From: Grammothele lineata
Lineage: Eukaryota > Basidiomycota > Agaricomycetes > Polyporales > Polyporaceae
NCBI GenBank assembly: GCA_002150815.3
Contig: NDFF03000005.1
Coordinates: 1-64,000, forward strand
Reading direction: 5' to 3'
Length of the DNA: 64,000 nucleotides
This document shows positions 10,690-23,298 of the stretch, piece after piece; the stretch's first letter is position 1; each line of letters begins with the position of its first letter. The notes below the pieces were generated by a model, which did no database searches, had not been told where the DNA came from, and saw nothing but the letters and a program-made list of their open reading frames with translations. Position numbers and translations under genes: made by a program.

Positions 10690-13600
10690 ATGAAGGCCTT
10701 CCTCACTCGTCTGAACCGTGGCCTTGCTGGCGGCGGTAAGGAGAAGCTTGACAAAGAGAAGGAACCGCCCAAGGAAAAGATACCCCAGCTCCCTCCCCTC
10801 CCAGCGTGGCCGCCGTCCCAGAACCCGACCTCTACGCCCAACTCAGTCAGCTCATACAAGCCACTGCCAGAGATTGCCTCCCGACCTCTACCCCCAATCG
10901 GCGAGCCTTCATCATCCACAGAATCATCTCTTACGACTACCCCCGTCGCGCCAAATCCTTCTCTTCCTGCCGTCGACACCAAGGAGAGCCTTCCCGCCGC
11001 TATTGAGCCTGCACCATCAACAGATGGTCATGAATCACCCTCACGGCGTCCGGCAGGCTCTTCTGACTCAACAGGCCGCAGCTCGCGCAAAACCGCCAAT
11101 GGGACGACCAGCTCTGACGCGCAAAAGAAGGTCGCGTTCTTATCACCTCCACCGACCCCAGGACCCCTGCAAGACCGCGATCTTCCTGACGCGAGCACGC
11201 CCACTCCGGGCAATGCCACGGTCAAGTCCACCGTGTCGCGTTTCCATGCCGCGCACGGCAAGGAGACGCGTGGATCGACTTCCACTGCGGCGTCGTCCAA
11301 GACAGACGTTGCCTCCACGATCAAGTCTCACAAGGCCGCTTCCACGCGGACAGCAACATCCCCATACCCCGCCAAGGGCTACGAGGCTTCGCTACACCAG
11401 TCATTGCGCTCAGGGACGCCATACTCTCAGATGAGTAATACCAGCAGCCGGATTCTGGCGGCGCAATCGTGGAGTGAGGGTGCGGAGGAGGACCTCGTGT
11501 CAAACCTTGGCCAGAGAGAACGGACGCGGCAGGAGGTGTTATGGGAGATCGTTGCTAGCGAGGAACGGTGAGTGTCATGTTCGCTCACAGTCCCCCCGTA
11601 CTCTGAACAGCGTTTGGCCGTCAGCTACGTAACGGAGTTGTTGAAGTTGAAGGAAACGTTCATTGAACCCCTCCTCCATCCATACATAACTTCGCCCGTC
11701 TCGTCGCCAACACCACTAGACTACTACGAAGACCTCGGACGAGCCGAAACCCCACGAGAGTCTCTCGAACATCTCCCCATAGCCGCCCGTTTTCTGTCGT
11801 CCCCAACCGGTGACCGCTCTGACTCTCCTGTGGGAAATACTCCTCGAAAAGAAGACAACCACCCCAATATCGACGGCGAGTCCATGGATTCGGCCGAGGA
11901 AGAAGAGGCGGAAGATCGCATGGGAGCCACCTTCCACTCCTCTAAGAAGAAGACGGTTACTATGTCGTTGGCGGCCAAGCACAACCATCCGCGGTCACCT
12001 TACGGCAGCACCGCGGCGAGGTCGGGGGCGAGTAAGACCGGTCTGCCCTTCCCGTCTCGTTCACACCAGTCGCTACCTCCGCCCCCTCGCGCTAACCTTA
12101 TGACGTCGTCAACGCACTCCCTCGGGCGGCAATCCTTCATCGCCGACCGTGAGCGGGATTATGATCACTCTGTAAAGACATCCGGCACGGGCACCACCCG
12201 TGTACTTCGGAAGTTCAAGAAGAGTAGCTCCGGTCCGGAGAGCCTCATACAGGGTGCTGTTCCTCCAGCGCAACTGCCCGAAGACCTTCGAAAGTGTCTC
12301 GAGGTTATCGAGGGTGGTATTCTGGACGGTCACATACGTCTCAGCGAAGGACTGCGTAAGAGGTACGAGGATCAATATCCGTTGGTGCGCTCGCTGGCGG
12401 ATGTGTTTGTGACAAATGTGCGTGTTCGACATTTTGTCACCATGTATCATTCCGATCTGACTTGATACAGTCACATATCCTGCACGGATATGCTACCTAC
12501 GTTCTGCATCTCGAGCGTGCGCTAGAGCAAGTAGACAACGCTTTGTCGAACGCAACGAGCAAGAAGCCGAAGAAGCAGGATGCGGAGCAGTGGATAAAAG
12601 TCTGCCAATACCTGCATAGACTGGAGGTCACCGCGTCGGAGAAGGGCGAGACGGGTCTCGCGATCTCGCTCTCGAAGCCATTCCAGCGATTGCTCAAATA
12701 CCCCCTCCTGTTCCAAAACCTCCTCTACCATACCGATCCGAGTACTTTCGAGTACGAGAGTACGCTGCAAATGGTCGCGGAGGTGGAGACAATCGTCCGG
12801 AGTATCGAGGACGAGAAGATCCAAAAGGAGGAGCGCGACAAGACCCGCGACGTCTTCGCTCGCATCGAGGGCCTCGACAAGGTCAAGCAGCTCATGGTCC
12901 CGAAACCGTCTCGCGTACTAGTCGAGGAGCGTCCACTCGTTGGCGTGAACCCGCTCACGGATCCGACTGCGAAGTCGAGTTCGCCACCCGTCGCGTCACA
13001 GAATCCGAAGAACGTCAAAGGCAAGACGTCATTCAAACGGTTGAGCGATGTACTGCAGGCGGGGAGCAACGGCGTCGGGGGCAAGAAGGATCTGTGGTTG
13101 GTTGTATTCAACGATGTCGTGCTGCGCTGTCAACGCACGGGCACAACGTCGCTGCCATTGGTCGCGGGGACGAACTCACGAACGAATTCGCTCCCCGAGC
13201 TTCAGGGCAAGGCTAAACACGCATCGACCGGCAGGAGGGGAACACATACCAAGCCTCGGAACCTGTACAAGTTCCTCAAGGTAAGCTGTCTGTGATTATG
13301 GCACGTCTCTGAGCTCATGATGACATCCAAACAGATCGAGACTTGGGATATTGGTGATGTGGTACAACCTCGAGAAGGCGTCGTCGCAATGGATGAGTGA
13401 GCCACAGTTACCTCTCAATTTATTGTTCATACTCCTGACTCAACCTCTACAGAGTCGTTAAGTCGAGGCAGCAAGTGCATTCAGGGGTTCAGCCTCGTAT
13501 TGTGCCAATGCCTGACGATGACGACGAGCCCGCGAACGACTCTGACGACTCTGATCGCAAGAGTAAGATGAGCTTCTCGTACTGGGGTGCGGATAAAGTT

Positions 13601-14050
13601 ACGCTCCAAAAACCCGTCGTCAAGCCGAAGGCGCCCGCATCCTCTGCTCCTCGTCGAACGACGACGCCCACAACTGCGTACGCCCGCGAATCTTCTGCTA
13701 ACGCCAAGTTTGGGACACGACTGGTAATGAATGACCCTTTGCATGTTCCTCGTCCCGCAAGTCGGAGGACAGCAGCCACGCCGACCAGTCGCAAAGTGTC
13801 TGACGACAACCACTCTGTCAAGGTTACCATTACCCGCGAGCGCCCTACATGGGATAGCAGCACTCGCGCGGCCTCTACCCCCGTTCCCAAACGCTCTCGC
13901 AATGTCTCACAGACCAGCGCTGCCGCGCGTGTCACGACCACCCCGAACACGAAGACCCTTGGGTCCCCCGCTCCCTCGGAGGATTCGGGCGTTGGCTTCA
14001 TCAGAAACATTGTGAACCAGGATCCTTCCCTCAACCGTCTGATACCATAG
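10690..14050 (+). CDS. Rho guanine-nucleotide exchange factor (DH-PH protein)
   Basis: This is a Dbl-type GEF, expected to activate a Rho/Cdc42 GTPase at the cell cortex. Five exons join cleanly: SEE|RYVTELL near 11569, VFVTN|SHILHG near 12412, KFLK|IETWDIG at 13279, and VVAMDE|VVKSR near 13397. A Ser/Pro/Thr-rich N-terminus of about 280 residues precedes the first DH helix (RYVTELLKLKETFIEPLL). A low-complexity stretch of about 190 residues follows, and the rest of the DH domain resumes with DLRKCLEVIEGGILDGH and continues through LSKPFQRLLKYPLLFQNLL, the signature DH helix. A PH-like region (KDLWLVVFNDVVLRC) comes next, then a Ser/Thr/Pro-rich tail ending NRLIP. The start is the first in-frame ATG. 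Target GTPase unknown. Confidence 0.88.
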
Positions 14051-14889
14051 ACTATGCTTCTATGGTTCTTCATCGCCGTCCCAACCATCACCGCATTTTC
14101 CTCTGCTCTTGTTCATGCACCTTTACGCGCATTCCATGCTTTTACGGATCATTTTACGACCAACTCAGTTCCATCTCTATGATCGCGCACGCGTCAGTTC
14201 CTGTCGTGCTGATATGTTGTTATACATCTCTCGCTTCTCGCACGCACACACTGTCCATGGTCCTCACACTGTGCATTGTTATTACATTGTCCGCTACCCC
14301 TTGTCGCCGAGTACCCATAGTTGACGATACCGTATCACTCCTTATTCTGTTTATTCAGGCATGCATCTCCGCTAATTATCGTTCGTCGTCCCATTCGGCC
14401 CATCCGCTCACTATCACCGTGCTGTTCGTCGTTGTCCGCTTCCGTCCACAACACCGCTCGCCTCTTGATATCCGATATCCTGCCACATGCCTCCAAGTTC
14501 GCCATCCGCCCCCCATCCGCCTAGTGGCCTGTCCTCATCTCTCACGGCATAGCTTCTGTCTCGTTGCCAACCTCCCATCGTTCCTCGCTCCCCCCCTGGA
14601 GTCGCCCATATGCACGTCATGACTTCAGGCACCCGGGATCTCTGAACATATGCATATACGCTCAAGTCCGGCTCGGTCGCACCTTCCCAACATGACACGC
14701 TCTTTATCTCGTTTGTTCGATTATAATACGGTCTAGATTCACCATGTAACAGTGTTACACCTTCCGTCGATAGCAACGGTCCTTCTACTTCTGCTTCTCT
14801 ACTTCCTCGAGCCCGATCCGTCCACCGTCCGGGTGCAGATTTGCGAATGTCCGGTGTGGCATCGGTGATGTCGGTAGGAATCGCCGCAT
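14051..14889. other. Intergenic region between convergent RhoGEF and asparagine synthetase genes
   Basis: About 840 bp that must contain two 3' UTRs and terminators. The plus strand is pyrimidine-rich and stays open for 186 codons (14062-14622), but composition and the lack of any domain argue against a gene. Nothing else recognised. Confidence 0.5.
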
Positions 14890-17312
14890 CTAACTCGAGG
14901 TCGCTTCGTCATCGGCGTACGCGGCGTTGTGAATGCTGACGCTCCGGCCGCTCGGGTCAGACGAGCAGCCCCAATCCCCACGGGGTATCCATCTGGAGAA
15001 GTCGCATGTGCATGAGAATCACGTTGGTGCGGACATGTCTCGGATCCTAAAGTAGACGTACCTGACGGCGGTCGCAGCGGCCGCGGGAGGGAACATACCT
15101 GGATCATGTGGGACGTGGAAAGACGGTCAGGGCAATGTTGTCTGGCACGGACGGAGGTAGGATAACGAGGGAAAACACTGACCGTCGAAAACCTCACGAA
15201 TGAAGTACGCTTCCTTGGTGTCGGGCGTGTCGGTCGGCCAACGCTCGGCACGCTTTGCAAATGCCTCCTCGGACACGACGGACGCGGCATGGTCCTTCAT
15301 CCTATGGCATGACGGCGAGGTGAGCGGCGGTGGAGCATAGCCGTCTAGACATGGCGAGGGACATACCCGTCGATCCACGAATAGCCCACGCCGTCGGAAA
15401 ATTGCTCCTTCTGCCGCCAGAGGATTGACCGAGGCAGATACGGCTGGGCACCGCAGTCAGTCAGTCGAGGGAAGTGAGGAGTACCCCGCAACCTACCTTG
15501 CCATCGGGGGAGCAGTCAAATGCCTTCCGGATAATGTACTAGGATAAGATACGTGAGCCATAGAACACCACGAGTAGTCGAACAATGTACCTTCTCCATC
15601 TTGGGACAGCCATCCTGGTCGAATTCTTGGGACGAGCCCTTACTAAACATTTTCTCCTTCGGGTCGATGTTCATCGCAACCTCGAGGAATTGCTTGTCCA
15701 GGAAGGGGACACGAGCCTCGAGACCCCAAGCCATCGTGGACTTGTTGGCACGTAAGCAGTCTGCGGTGTGAAGATTTTTGACGCGCTTCACACATTCGAT
15801 GTGGAACGAGTCGGGATCGGGAGCCGCATGGAAGTAGAGGTAACCTGGGATTGGGTTTAGGGATTCTGTAAGATGGATAGTACAAGGAACAAACTCACCT
15901 CCAAAGATCTCGTCGCTGCCCTCCCCGCTTAACACCATCTTCACACCCATAGCCTTGATTTTCCGGCTAAGCAGGTACATTGGCGTGCTCGCCCGCACTG
16001 TCGTGACGTCATACGTCTCGAGATGGTAGATCACATCAGGAATAGCATCTAATCCTTCTTGGACGGTGAATGTGTATTCGTGGTGTACGGTGCCGAGGAA
16101 GTGCGCCGCTTTCCTCGCAGCGATGAGGTCAGGCGAGTTCTCCAGCCCGATTGAGAATGAGTGCAGCTGCGGCCATGCCGTGATCGTCGCTACGCATGTG
16201 TGGGTTTAGGTGTAACTGATTGTGTTTGCGAAGCTGACGACTAGCACGTACCAGTCTCATCAATGTCACCTTCTCCCGGCGTCGGTGGGCCACTGCGCTG
16301 CTCCTGCAGTTTCCGTCTTCGCGCCTCAGCCTGCGCAAGCGCGACCTTCTCCGTCTCGCGCGCCGCAATCGACGCAATCAAGCTACTGTCCAGCCCACCG
16401 CTGAGTAGCACACCATACGGAACCTCGGACATAAGACGCTTGCGCACTGCGTCTTCAAGCGTCTCGCGCAGGAGTTTCAAGTCCGCCTTCGTCGTCGGGA
16501 TTGCGGCGCCCGGGCCGGAACTCTCTAGGTCAGAGTTCCACCAGGAGGGGTTGAAATAGCGCGTAGTCGAGTTGTCGCGCGAATCAAAAACGTGACCGGG
16601 AGGGAAGGAAATAATTTTGTCGCAAAGGTCGGTAAGGGCCTTGAGCTCGGACGCAAAGAAGGTCGCGCTGGGCCGCTGAGAGTTCCAGCCCTGATAGAGT
16701 GTGGTGATGCCAATCGGGTCGCGCGCGGCGATGACGCGCGAGGGTGTCACAGATTCATCGAGAAGGACAAAAGAGAACATGCCATCGAGAAGAGGGCAGA
16801 GGTCCTTGTCAAGCTCGTGGTACTGCGGGCGGGAATAACAGGGGGAGGGGTGCGCAAGTAGGAGAGGGGTGAGCGCGAACGCGCGATACATAGTCAAATG
16901 GAGTCATAGGTGAAGTACTCACAAGAGGGATTATGACCTCGCAATCCGAGTGTGTCTTGAACTTATAAGGGGTTTTGAGCGTAGAGCGCAGCTTGATATG
17001 GTTGTAGATCTCGCCGTTGACCGCAAGGATGAGTTTTCCGTCGTTGCTCACGAGCGGCTGCGCGCCAGTGTCTGCTCGCGCGTGTATTGAAATGATGATA
17101 GTGATGAGCGGCCCGCATTTGTTCATACAAGCCCAGTGATACGTACCAACACCGACGATGGCGAGTCGCTCGTGCGCAAGGATGGTTTGCTTGCCGCTGT
17201 AGCATCCTGACCAGTCAGGACCGCGGTGCCGGATTTTCTTCGAGCACGCGATGAGCTTGGGGCGCTCTACGGCCGGGTTGTCGATGCCATGGGCGATGAC
17301 TATTCCGCACAT
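14890..17312 (-). CDS. ASN1: Asparagine synthetase, glutamine-hydrolysing
   Basis: It converts aspartate, glutamine and ATP to asparagine and glutamate in the cytosol. The protein starts MCGIVIAHG, placing the catalytic Cys2 of the class II glutaminase domain right after the initiator. [22 protein letters not shown] and NGEIYNH follow. The synthetase domain has the PP-loop in [17 protein letters not shown] and [12 protein letters not shown]. The linker with [16 protein letters not shown] after the PP-loop, then [17 protein letters not shown], is of the usual fungal type. The last exon reads [19 protein letters not shown] and ends YADDEATSS with a TAG at 14890. It has many short exons and appears complete. 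Confidence 0.95.
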
Positions 17313-17822
17313 CGCGTTTCGCGTCTTGTCTCTGTAGTGTATGAGGGAATTGTTGAGGAGGTCACGGGTGTATGGAAAAGAGAGCGGAAAGCAATTAATG
17401 ACTCGGACGAAGCACCCAGGCTGTAGTCATATCGCCCGCCACCAGATTAGATTGCAGAAGATCTTCGGCGCTCTGCCTACTTCCGACTCGCCTCCGAAGA
17501 CTGCGTCGATTCCTCCGTCTTCCGACAGTCCAACCACGTAGAGCCAGGTGCTATTTTTTGCGGTCGCGGCCTGGCACGTGCAGACTACCTGAATTTAATA
17601 TCACGCAGTCCCGTGAGGCGTGACAGGGTCAGATGCCAGCGATTCTCCGCAGAGAACTTTTCAAATTTCCACCTTCGCAAATGCCGTCTGGCCCCGGGGA
17701 AGCTGACAAAACCAACACGCACTGTGGTGTCGCTTTCGAAAATAATCGAACAAGTGTCTTAATTACACATTACACAACAAGTACAATCCGAACGCTGCCA
17801 GAGGATGGGCGATGGCGGACCC
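17313..17822. other. Upstream region of the asparagine synthetase gene
   Basis: These 510 bp lie between the start of ASN1 and the stop of the aldo-keto reductase gene, both on the minus strand. They should hold the ASN1 promoter and the reductase 3' end. No gene or clear regulatory motif recognised. Confidence 0.4.
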
Positions 17823-19403
17823 TCAACCCCAAAGGTGCAGAACCTTCTGGTCCACTGCATCATTGTAACGGCCGCCCATAACTGGGGTATTCGCAAGAAT
17901 CTCGTCGATTTCTGCGAGTTCTGCTTCAGTCAGCTGTACGTTCGCGGCCGCAAGGTTCTCGAGGTTGCGCTTCGCGTTCCTGAATAACGAGAATTGGTTA
18001 GTCTTCGACAACGTTGTCTAGTAGACTGTAAACCCACGAAGAGCCAGGGATGGGGATAATGTGGGGGCCACGTGAAATAACCCAGGCGATTGCCAGTTGA
18101 GCAGAAGTAACCCCCTTGTTCTGCGCAAAGGCTTTGATCGCGTCGACGAGAGCCATGTTATGTTTGAAGATCTCGTCCCGGAATCGAGTGAAACGATGGC
18201 GTATATCACCCTCTGAATATGAGCATCGTGCAATTGAGCAACCACCTGACCGAAAATAATTCCTGGGGCCTACCAGGAAGATCGCTCGGACTCTTGATTG
18301 TACCGGTCAAGAAGCCACGACCCAGGGGCCTAACAGAGTCCATCTATGTCAGCGTAGATCCTCTTCCAGGACTTGAATCACAACATACGAATAAGCAGCG
18401 ACGACAATGCCAAGTTCTTGGGCAGTTGAGATGACTTTAGAAGGAGTTGTTAGGTCAGTTCGACACTCGCCTTTCCCGAATACGTACCCTTCTTGGTCTC
18501 TTCTTCATACGACCATAGGCTCACCTCAATTTCAACAGCAGAGATTGGGTGAATCTACAAGGGATCAAACCATTAGCGGAACTCCAAAATCTCATATGGC
18601 AGAAGCCATACGGCGTGACCCTTCCTAAGCGTAGCCGCGCTGCACTCCGACAAGCCGATGTAGGAGAAGTGGCCTTCATTCTTCAGCGCGGCAAGGTTAC
18701 TAACTAACTCTTCAACGGTCGTATTATCGGGAATGCGTGCGGGTTCGAAAAGGTCCATCTTCTTGATACCGCCCAAAGTCTTGTTGATAGTTTCAACACT
18801 ACGGCGCAGGTTCTCCGGCCTGTAGTACATATCGATGTTGAGAGATAAATCGATAACAACCCAAGTCAGCGGCAGGAAGCCTGCGACTCACGAGCCGTCG
18901 GGGAAAATAGAATTAGCCTTGGTGCCTCCTTTGACCGACAGGAAGGTCTTCTCGGCATACTCTGGGTACTTGGCGAAGAACCGAGAGAGCATTTGAAGGT
19001 TGGCCGTGGAAGCATCTGGCCCGTAGAACTCGCCTAGGAGATGTGGCATCAGCGATGGCGACCTAGAAAAACCAACTACAAACAGGACCAACCGCTGTTC
19101 AGCATCATCTTCACCCCAGCAGGCATAGAGTCAACGCCAGCCTTAATAGCTTCGAAGGCTTCCTCATCGGGGAGAGGGTGGTTTACGTCTCTCCATCTGC
19201 GAGTCAAATGTAAGTCAATCAAAAACACTCCTAGCATAAAAGGAGTACAAACGTCATCATCATGAGCCCATGCTGACAGTAGCACGCATTTCAGCCAATC
19301 CAATACCTCGATTGAGGATTATCGTTTCAGCACTTACACCGATTCTACCGATAGTGATGGCAGAATCCCCAGTGCCAACGGTGACGGTGTTACTAACGGC
19401 CAT
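17823..19403 (-). CDS. Aldo-keto reductase, pyridoxal reductase-like (AKR8 type)
   Basis: An NADPH-dependent oxidoreductase resembling fission-yeast Plr1, which reduces pyridoxal; the substrate here is inferred only from similarity. Eight or more exons join in frame: TIGRIG|HGLMMMT|WRDVNHPLPDEEAF|..|GEFYGPD. The AKR active-site Tyr lies in NSGEFYGPD and the Lys in FLSVKGG. The barrel continues with GHFSYIGLSECSAATLRK, AVEIEVSLWSYEEETKK, ELGIVVAAYSPLGRGFLTG and IIPIPGSTK, the last being the cofactor phosphate-binding segment. It ends LHLWG. The start ATG (MAVSNTVTVGTG) lies about 97 bp downstream of a TATATATAT box. Every exon I could place stays open, so the gene looks intact. Confidence 0.88.
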
Positions 19404-19499
19404 TTCTACGTGGGGTGCGTTGCTGGTGAGAACCAGTGGGCAGAAGTGAGCGGGATGGGACAACGAGGAATGTGCAGGGCAAGTGCCGACGTCAGCCTC

Positions 19500-19508
19500 T
19501 ATATATAT
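19500..19508 (-). promoter_or_regulatory. TATA box of the aldo-keto reductase gene
   Basis: TATATATAT lies 97 bp upstream of the proposed ATG at 19403, on the correct side for a minus-strand promoter. Confidence 0.5.
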
Positions 19509-19803
19509 GGTGGAGTGCACCCCCAATACCCTAGTGGGAGGCTTGTAGGGCGCTAGAACGCTAGGGAAGAAGCATATACCTTTACTGGTATAACCAAGTA
19601 CTGATACACAGACATCGGCACTGGCAAGAGGCCATAGCTTTCGAAGCTTCCACCGAGGTCAGCCAATAACCAGCAGTTCAAACTTAAGGTACTAATATCG
19701 TCATCAGGCAACCATGCGAGTCATCTTCCCTGAGTACACACGGCCGCAACTCCGGCTTCATGCCGTCGGTACAGGCGGCAAAACTTCCTATACGCATCGC
19801 TTG

Positions 19804-19881
19804 TACTAACAACGCCGATCGGGGCTGGCCATGTAGCGTACATACTAGCAGCGCCGATCGGGGCTGGTCATGTAGCGTACA
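19804..19881. repeat. Tandem repeat, 2 x 39 bp
   Basis: Copy 1 (19804-19842) and copy 2 (19843-19881) share GCCGATCGGGGCTGG and ATGTAGCGTACA with only about three differences, and abut directly. Confidence 0.8.
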
Positions 19882-21211
19882 CAGACCATGGACCTCCTCT
19901 CGGGCTTTGTGTGGGTCGCAGTCGGAGGTCTTGTGGGTCAAGCTGACGACGAGCAAGCTCAGAATTACTAGTGGAGACCCACCGTTTCTCGAGATACAGT
20001 GGGTTCGAATATAAAACGTAGGTAGGAGAACGAGAGGACTCGTTATGGCGTCTCGGAGATGAGCGCGAAAAGCGCCGTGAACAATTCTTGGGCGACAAAC
20101 GCTCTTACTGCGATGTAAAACAGTGTAGGGTATCTAACGTGGCTATCGCACATCCTGAGCTCTCCTCGTAGTTGAGTGATACTGACTGCGACACCTCATT
20201 AGAACAGAGACTGCAACTCGCTGGTCAGTGTATACCGTCGTCAATGAATCGCAATCAAACCCACATACGTTTGGCCATTGTCTATGCTCAGTATAACTTC
20301 AGGTCATACGTGCTGCAGTGCGTGGAGTTTTCTTCGCAGACACGCCACACTTACTGTTAGATGCCTAGTTTTCTTGATATATCAGATTAACGGCGACAGG
20401 GGTAGCCGAAAGCTCAAGCAGGAGCGGCATGAGCTTCTGAGCTCTCAAGGGTTGGGATGAGGAATCATGCCATGGAGGTTGGAAGCAAAGGCGGATAGCC
20501 TGATCCGGGGCGCAGTCGATCTGGGTCCATTTCGGACATGTTGCATGTGCCTCCTCCTCCTGCCCTCAGTCATATCACATCGTCACATCGACACAGGTGG
20601 CACTAGCGCTGGGTACTGTAGGTATCCAATGGAGAGACTGCTACCCATGGCAAGTCCCTTCGAGTTTGTCGCCATTGATGTTAGGATGCGCATCCGAGAG
20701 GAAACGAGCGAGGCAGTGAGTAATACTGACGTCGAGGCGCGAGGCGGGCAACACGGTTCACAGCTAACCACATGTCTACGCCGCGGCCAGCCGCGAATGA
20801 ATGGCGGCGACTCGGAAAGGCAGCGCAAGGAAAGAAGACACTTCGGGCCCTGTGGCGGTAGACACTGCAGGCACAAAGGCGTCGAGGCGGACATGAGAGC
20901 TGTGCGAATGACGGAAGTTACTCATGTGCATGAGCAGACTAGGACATGGCAGGCCGTGAGGGAAATGCAAGAAGGGACACAGCAGTCGCTGCGCCTGGCG
21001 AGGGCAATACTTGGGCGATGACGCTTATGGCACGTGCCTGGGTCAAACGAATCAGCATTCCAGCGCCAATGAGCCGACTCTCCGCGTGCTTTCAGGAGGA
21101 GCGCATCGGACAGTCCACTCTGTCCTCTCTCGACGCCTTTCTTCCGCCACTGCGTGCGCTTCCTTATTCTCCACCCTCTTCTCTTTTTGCGTTACGACCC
21201 TTTATACCACC

Positions 21212-22634
21212 ATGCAGCGAGACAGGCTTGCAGCATACAGAGTGAGCGTTATGTTTCACAGTTGGGTTCAGTCGGCTGACAGTCACTTCCATCGCTCGAC
21301 TATGCAGGCTGGTCAGCAGCAACAGCAGCAACAACAAGCGCATGAGATGACAAACTTCAACAATAACGGGGCCTACTCTCCTCCACCGATGGCCACCAAC
21401 GGGAATGGGAGTGCAGGCACGATGGAGAACTTCTATGCCCAGGTACGCGAATGACCTTACTCTGTCGCATGTTTTGCCTCCGGCCACAACACGCGCCTTT
21501 CTATTATACACGGATATCATGAGCGTGCACTCAAGAGAGATGCTTTCTTACTATACAGGTTACGCAAATCCAAGACGAGATTTCTCAGTTCAGCGGGAAC
21601 GTGACTCGTATACAGGAGTTACATGCGCGCACCCTTAATGCCGCGGACGAGGGCACACGCCAGCGTGACAGTGCGGTGCTTGACGATCTTGTTGGGCAGA
21701 CGCGTCAGATTAGCAACAGTCTGAAGGAGAAGATTCAGAGTCTTGCCTCCTACCCCGTCTCTCGTTCACAGGACCAGACCGTGCGCAGGGATCAGGTACG
21801 CGGCCCTGTCACCCTTCATCCCGTTGCACATGACCTGATACTACACTTTGATAATAGACGAACCGCCTGCGCACCCGTTTTGTGGAGGTTCTCCAAACCT
21901 ACCAGAATGTGGAGCGCGACTACCGGCAGAGATATAGGCAGCGCATCGAGCGGCAGTTCAAGATTGGTGAGTTACCTTAGTTCGTGGGCAGGCAACAATC
22001 AGATGCTTAATTCTGCACACAGTCAAGCCCGATGCGTCGCCGGAGGAAGTTGCCGCTGTTGTGAACGATCCGGAGGGTGGTGGCCAGATTTTCTCTCAGG
22101 CGGTATGTAGCGCGTTGTTGGAGTCCGCTCATTTCGCATGTTCTCATGATCAAGTTGGCAGCTGTCGAGGTCTCAGGAATACGGTCAGGCGCGCTTGGCC
22201 TATCGGGAGACACAAGACCGCCACAATGACATTAAGAAAATCGAGCGCACTTTGGAAGAGCTCGCTCAGCTATTCAACGACGTAAATGTTATCCCCCTAG
22301 TGCCGCAGAAATAGCGTTCACAGTCAACTATCATAGATGTCCGTGCTCGTCGCGCAACAAGATGAGGCTATCGACCAGATCCATACTGTCGCTGGCCAGG
22401 TGGAAGCGGACACTAGCGCGGGGTAAGTCGCCCCGGTTACAATCCCCTCGGTAATCTGGACACTCTAACCCCCTTTGTAGTCTGGTCCAAACAGAAAAGG
22501 CCGTTGAGCATGCGCGCGCAGCCCGCCGCAAGCGTTGGATCTGTTTTGGTATCACGCTGTTTGTCATCGTGGTCCTGGCCCTTGTACTGGGTCTCTACTT
22601 CGGTGTCGGCCCGGGCAAGCCTAAGAGCAACTAA
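21212..22634 (+). CDS. SSO1: Syntaxin, plasma-membrane Qa-SNARE (Sso1/Psy1 type)
   Basis: A t-SNARE expected to act in exocytosis at the plasma membrane. Exon 1 encodes MQRDRLAAYR; the next begins AGQQQQQQQQ, a polyglutamine run. The three-helix Habc domain starts near FYAQVTQIQDEISQF and includes LNAADEGTRQRDSAVLDDL and LRTRFVEVLQTYQNVERDYRQ. The linker has VKPDASPEEVAAVVNDP. The SNARE motif spans IKKIERTLEELAQLFND to about VQTEKAVEHARAARRK, with the zero-layer Gln in VLVAQQDEAIDQIH. A single C-terminal membrane anchor (ICFGITLFVIVVLALVLGLY) ends the protein at KPKSN. It has eight exons separated by short introns. The length and the tail anchor are typical of the family. Confidence 0.93.
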
Positions 22635-23298
22635 GCTACAGCTACGGTTCATCTGTTCGCATATCCTGCTCCAGATCCCGTTACTTATATCCGCGTACTT
22701 TTCATGATACATCCTATGACCGCAACTCTGTGTCATCGCTATGCGCAGAGGGGACGCTTTTTCGACGACGATATGACCGCTCTTGTATTATTTTGATGTT
22801 ACATATCGCACGCGACTCCCCATAGGCTATACCCGTTGCTCGCTACACCTAATACTACGCTTCTGCACGCTCAAATCCCATAAGGGATGATTCTCCCAGC
22901 GACTGCGTGTCTTCGCCCCCGGGTCGGAACGCTCTGCTCCGCTCCTCCCACACCTGGCGGTGTGACGGGCGTCGTTGTCAATGTACGTATAATGTCCACC
23001 CAGTGCCCAAACGCGATCCTGGCGTTGGTTCTGCCATCCAGTCCGGCAGCTTTTACTCAGCGTCCGCAGACGGTGGCTCATGCGGCCACCGTTTAAATAT
23101 CTGTGGGAACGGTCCTAGAGTACGGTCCATCGCCCCCGCCCGCTCTCGATAGTCGCAACCTCGATCGCCAAAATCGCGAGCGCCGGGCTCAGCTCAAGAA
23201 CGGCGTTTCAAGTCTCAGAAAACCCCGGCCCACTTAGTCAACGCTCTTTTTTGCGCACCCGCCTCTGACCATTCTACAGTCCCGACTGTCGTGCAGTC
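22635..23298. other. Intergenic region, syntaxin to kynureninase
   Basis: About 660 bp between two plus-strand genes, holding the syntaxin 3' UTR and the kynureninase promoter. No gene or strong motif recognised. Confidence 0.4.

Larger units (their letters stand above)
19404..21211. other. Intergenic region between divergent AKR and syntaxin genes
   Basis: About 1.8 kb without a gene I can support. It holds the AKR promoter on the left, a two-copy 39-bp tandem repeat at 19804-19881, and the syntaxin promoter on the right. A 184-codon open frame (20467-21021) has no recognisable features. Confidence 0.5.

Noticed and set aside
10718..11434. 238-codon frame rich in Arg and Pro inside the RhoGEF gene
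   Set aside because: A shadow of the Ser/Pro-rich coding exon in another frame.
14062..14622. 186-codon plus-strand open frame after the RhoGEF
   Set aside because: Pyrimidine-rich sequence in a 3' UTR position; the translation is Ser/Cys/Thr/Leu-rich and looks like a compositional artefact.
20467..21021. 184-codon plus-strand frame upstream of the syntaxin gene
   Set aside because: No domain, charged repetitive ends, and position in the syntaxin promoter.
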